Part shown: positions 62,862 through 64,000 of the stretch, piece by piece
How the letters are laid out: each line of letters opens with the position of its first letter
How positions within the stretch are numbered: the first letter of the stretch is position 1
Assembly: GCA_003416985.1 (NCBI GenBank)
Contig: QVIN01000001.1
Span: 434,001-498,000, forward strand
DNA length: 64,000 nt
Direction of reading: 5' to 3'
Source: Duganella sp. BJB480
GTDB lineage: Bacteria; Pseudomonadota; Gammaproteobacteria; Burkholderiales; Burkholderiaceae_D
The notes under the pieces: generated by a model
What the model was told of the DNA's origin: nothing
Database searches by the model: none
The model's input: only the letters and a program-made list of their open reading frames with translations
Position numbers and translations under genes: made by a program

Positions 62862-64000
62862 GGCAGCGCGCCTTGCAGCTTGTCCTTGCTGGCCATGGCC
62901 GCGTGCCAGGTCTGCATGCGCCAGGCCGACCACGCGGTCAGCGCCGCGCCCAGCACCAGGATCAGGCGCGTGTCGATCAGCGTCAGCACCGCGCCGACCA
63001 GCGCCATGATGATGTTGGCCAGGCAGAAGGTGGTGGAGATCAGGCCCATGACCGCGCCCTGTCCGTGCGCGCCGAAGCGCTCGGCGCACCAGTTGGGGAC
63101 GATGGCGTTGTAGATCGAATGCGGGATGCCGTACAAGACGATGGCGGCGATGCCGACCCACGCGTTGCTGGCCGCGACCAGCGCGATCAGCGAGGCCGTC
63201 ACCAGCGCGAAGCGGCGCGCCCGCAGCAGCGGCTCGCCTTCGAACGGGCGGCCGGCGAACATGGTGGTGGTGGTCATCACCGCGCACATGGCGGCGGTGG
63301 TCCAGGCGATGCCGCGCGCGCCGAAGCCCGGCACCTCGACCAGCCACAATGGATAGAACTCGTAGAACGCGGTCACGCCGCAGGTGTAGGCCAGCGTGAC
63401 GATGAACAGGTTGCGCAGGTCCGGTTCGCGCAGCAGGTTGAGCGAATGGCGGTCGCGCGCCACCTGCCACCACGAGGTGGTCGCCAGCGATGGCGCCTCG
63501 TTCGGCAGCACCACGGCCACCAGCAGCGCCACCAGCAGCAGCGCCGCCATCGCGATCCAGAACGGCACCGTCAGGCCCCACGCCAGCGTGACGCCGGCCA
63601 CCAGCGGCCCGGCCAGCCAGCCCATGTAGAACGCGCCGTTGAGCCAGGACAGGGCCTTGCGGCGCAGGTCGCCGCTCAGGCGATCGGCCAGCATGGCGCG
63701 CGCCACCGAGCCGTTCCCCTCCAGCAGGCCGGTGACGAAGCGGGCCACGATGAACAGCGGGTAGGATTCGAGCAGCAGCGCGCAGGCGGTGGCCGCATGG
63801 CCGATGGCCGCGCCGACCGCCGTGATCAGCAGCACCGGGCGGCGGCCGTAGCGGTCGGACATCGGGCCGAGCAGCGCGGAGCCGATCAGCAGGCCGAGCG
63901 GATTGATGGTCAGCGCCAGGCCGAACAGCAGCTTGGGCGGCAGGCCGAGAAACTGGTTCAGGCCGTTGCTGACGCCGGCCGCGAACAGCGGCGGCAGGAT
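62858..64000 (-). CDS. MFS transporter (N-terminus beyond the window)
   Basis: 381 codons of the gene are in the window and the frame stays open through base 64000. Typical major-facilitator features: 'GPMSDRYGRRPVLLITAVGAAIGHAATACALLL' (loop 2-3 motif A), 'RFVTGLLEGNGSVARAMLADR', and about eleven hydrophobic segments. The ATG at 63862 is internal, since 46 upstream codons encode another membrane helix. Drug/sugar efflux is likely; the substrate is unknown. The stop overlaps the SufR-like regulator start as ATGA. Confidence 0.88.
   Translation of the reverse strand: MLPPLFAAGVSNGLNQFLGLPPKLLFGLALTINPLGLLIGSALLGPMSDRYGRRPVLLITAVGAAIGHAATACALLLESYPLFIVARFVTGLLEGNGSVARAMLADRLSGDLRRKALSWLNGAFYMGWLAGPLVAGVTLAWGLTVPFWIAMAALLLVALLVAVVLPNEAPSLATTSWWQVARDRHSLNLLREPDLRNLFIVTLAYTCGVTAFYEFYPLWLVEVPGFGARGIAWTTAAMCAVMTTTTMFAGRPFEGEPLLRARRFALVTASLIALVAASNAWVGIAAIVLYGIPHSIYNAIVPNWCAERFGAHGQGAVMGLISTTFCLANIIMALVGAVLTLIDTRLILVLGAALTAWSAWRMQTWHAAMASKDKLQGALP

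Overview
The window looks like a chromosomal segment of a high-GC betaproteobacterium. Oxalobacteraceae (Massilia/Duganella type) is my best guess. The basis is the GC-rich codon use, 330-residue Burkholderiales-type porin, DctBD pair, Fur protein with its Fur box, and gene-dense accessory islands; this is inference from gene content, not a phylogeny. I see no rRNA, tRNA, CRISPR array, insertion sequence or phage genes.

Layout. 1-653: 3' part of a tandem rhodanese gene. 791-6404: organic-acid uptake unit with a sigma-54 promoter, a DAACS symporter, a porin, the DctB-type sensor kinase and the DctD-type sigma-54 activator. 6409-7382: a ParD-like antitoxin overlapping a type I methionine aminopeptidase, preceded by a 26-bp palindrome. 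7554-7952: small lipoprotein. 8215-14775: two-partner secretion pair, a 1621-residue TpsA adhesin with MBG repeats and a long Pro-rich stalk, plus its TpsB translocator. 14784-15350: carboxymuconolactone-decarboxylase-like protein. 15519-22627: orphan type VI secretion effector island (VgrG, EagR-type chaperone, PAAR-Rhs toxin with HNH-like tip, probable immunity gene). 22676-27127: Lhr helicase. 27270-30546: YdeP-type molybdoenzyme and bestrophin. 30539-36684: MocR regulator, Gal80-like Gfo/Idh protein, LysR, quinone oxidoreductase-like MDR, second LysR, and Fur. 37071-41411: porin, phosphate-binding-protein-like periplasmic protein and a GGDEF/EAL enzyme in one operon.

41494-62061 is a large exopolysaccharide locus. 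The plus strand carries Wza-like export protein, a Wzc-like co-polymerase whose kinase motifs are degenerate, and a duplicated beta-helix lipoprotein. The minus strand carries, in transcription order: a WbpM/CapD-type 4,6-dehydratase, WlbA/WbpB-like dehydrogenase, WbpD-like acetyltransferase, DegT aminotransferase, flippase, polymerase, glycosyltransferase, two tandem paralogous GNAT-like proteins, a deacetylase-like protein, a second glycosyltransferase, a second DegT aminotransferase whose 5' end is frameshifted, and a single-ORF fusion of an initiating sugar transferase with an OafA-type acyltransferase. Read together they predict a Wzx/Wzy-type polymer containing a 3-acetamido uronic acid and a 4-amino-deoxy sugar, decorated by deacetylation and acylation. 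The locus ends with an Fe-S (SufR-like) regulator overlapping an MFS exporter that runs off the window.

Most noteworthy: the Wzc-like pseudokinase, the sugar-transferase/acyltransferase fusion, the tandem GNAT-like paralogues beside a deacetylase, the porin/binding-protein/c-di-GMP operon, and the three 23-bp-phased repeats upstream of the Gal80-like gene.
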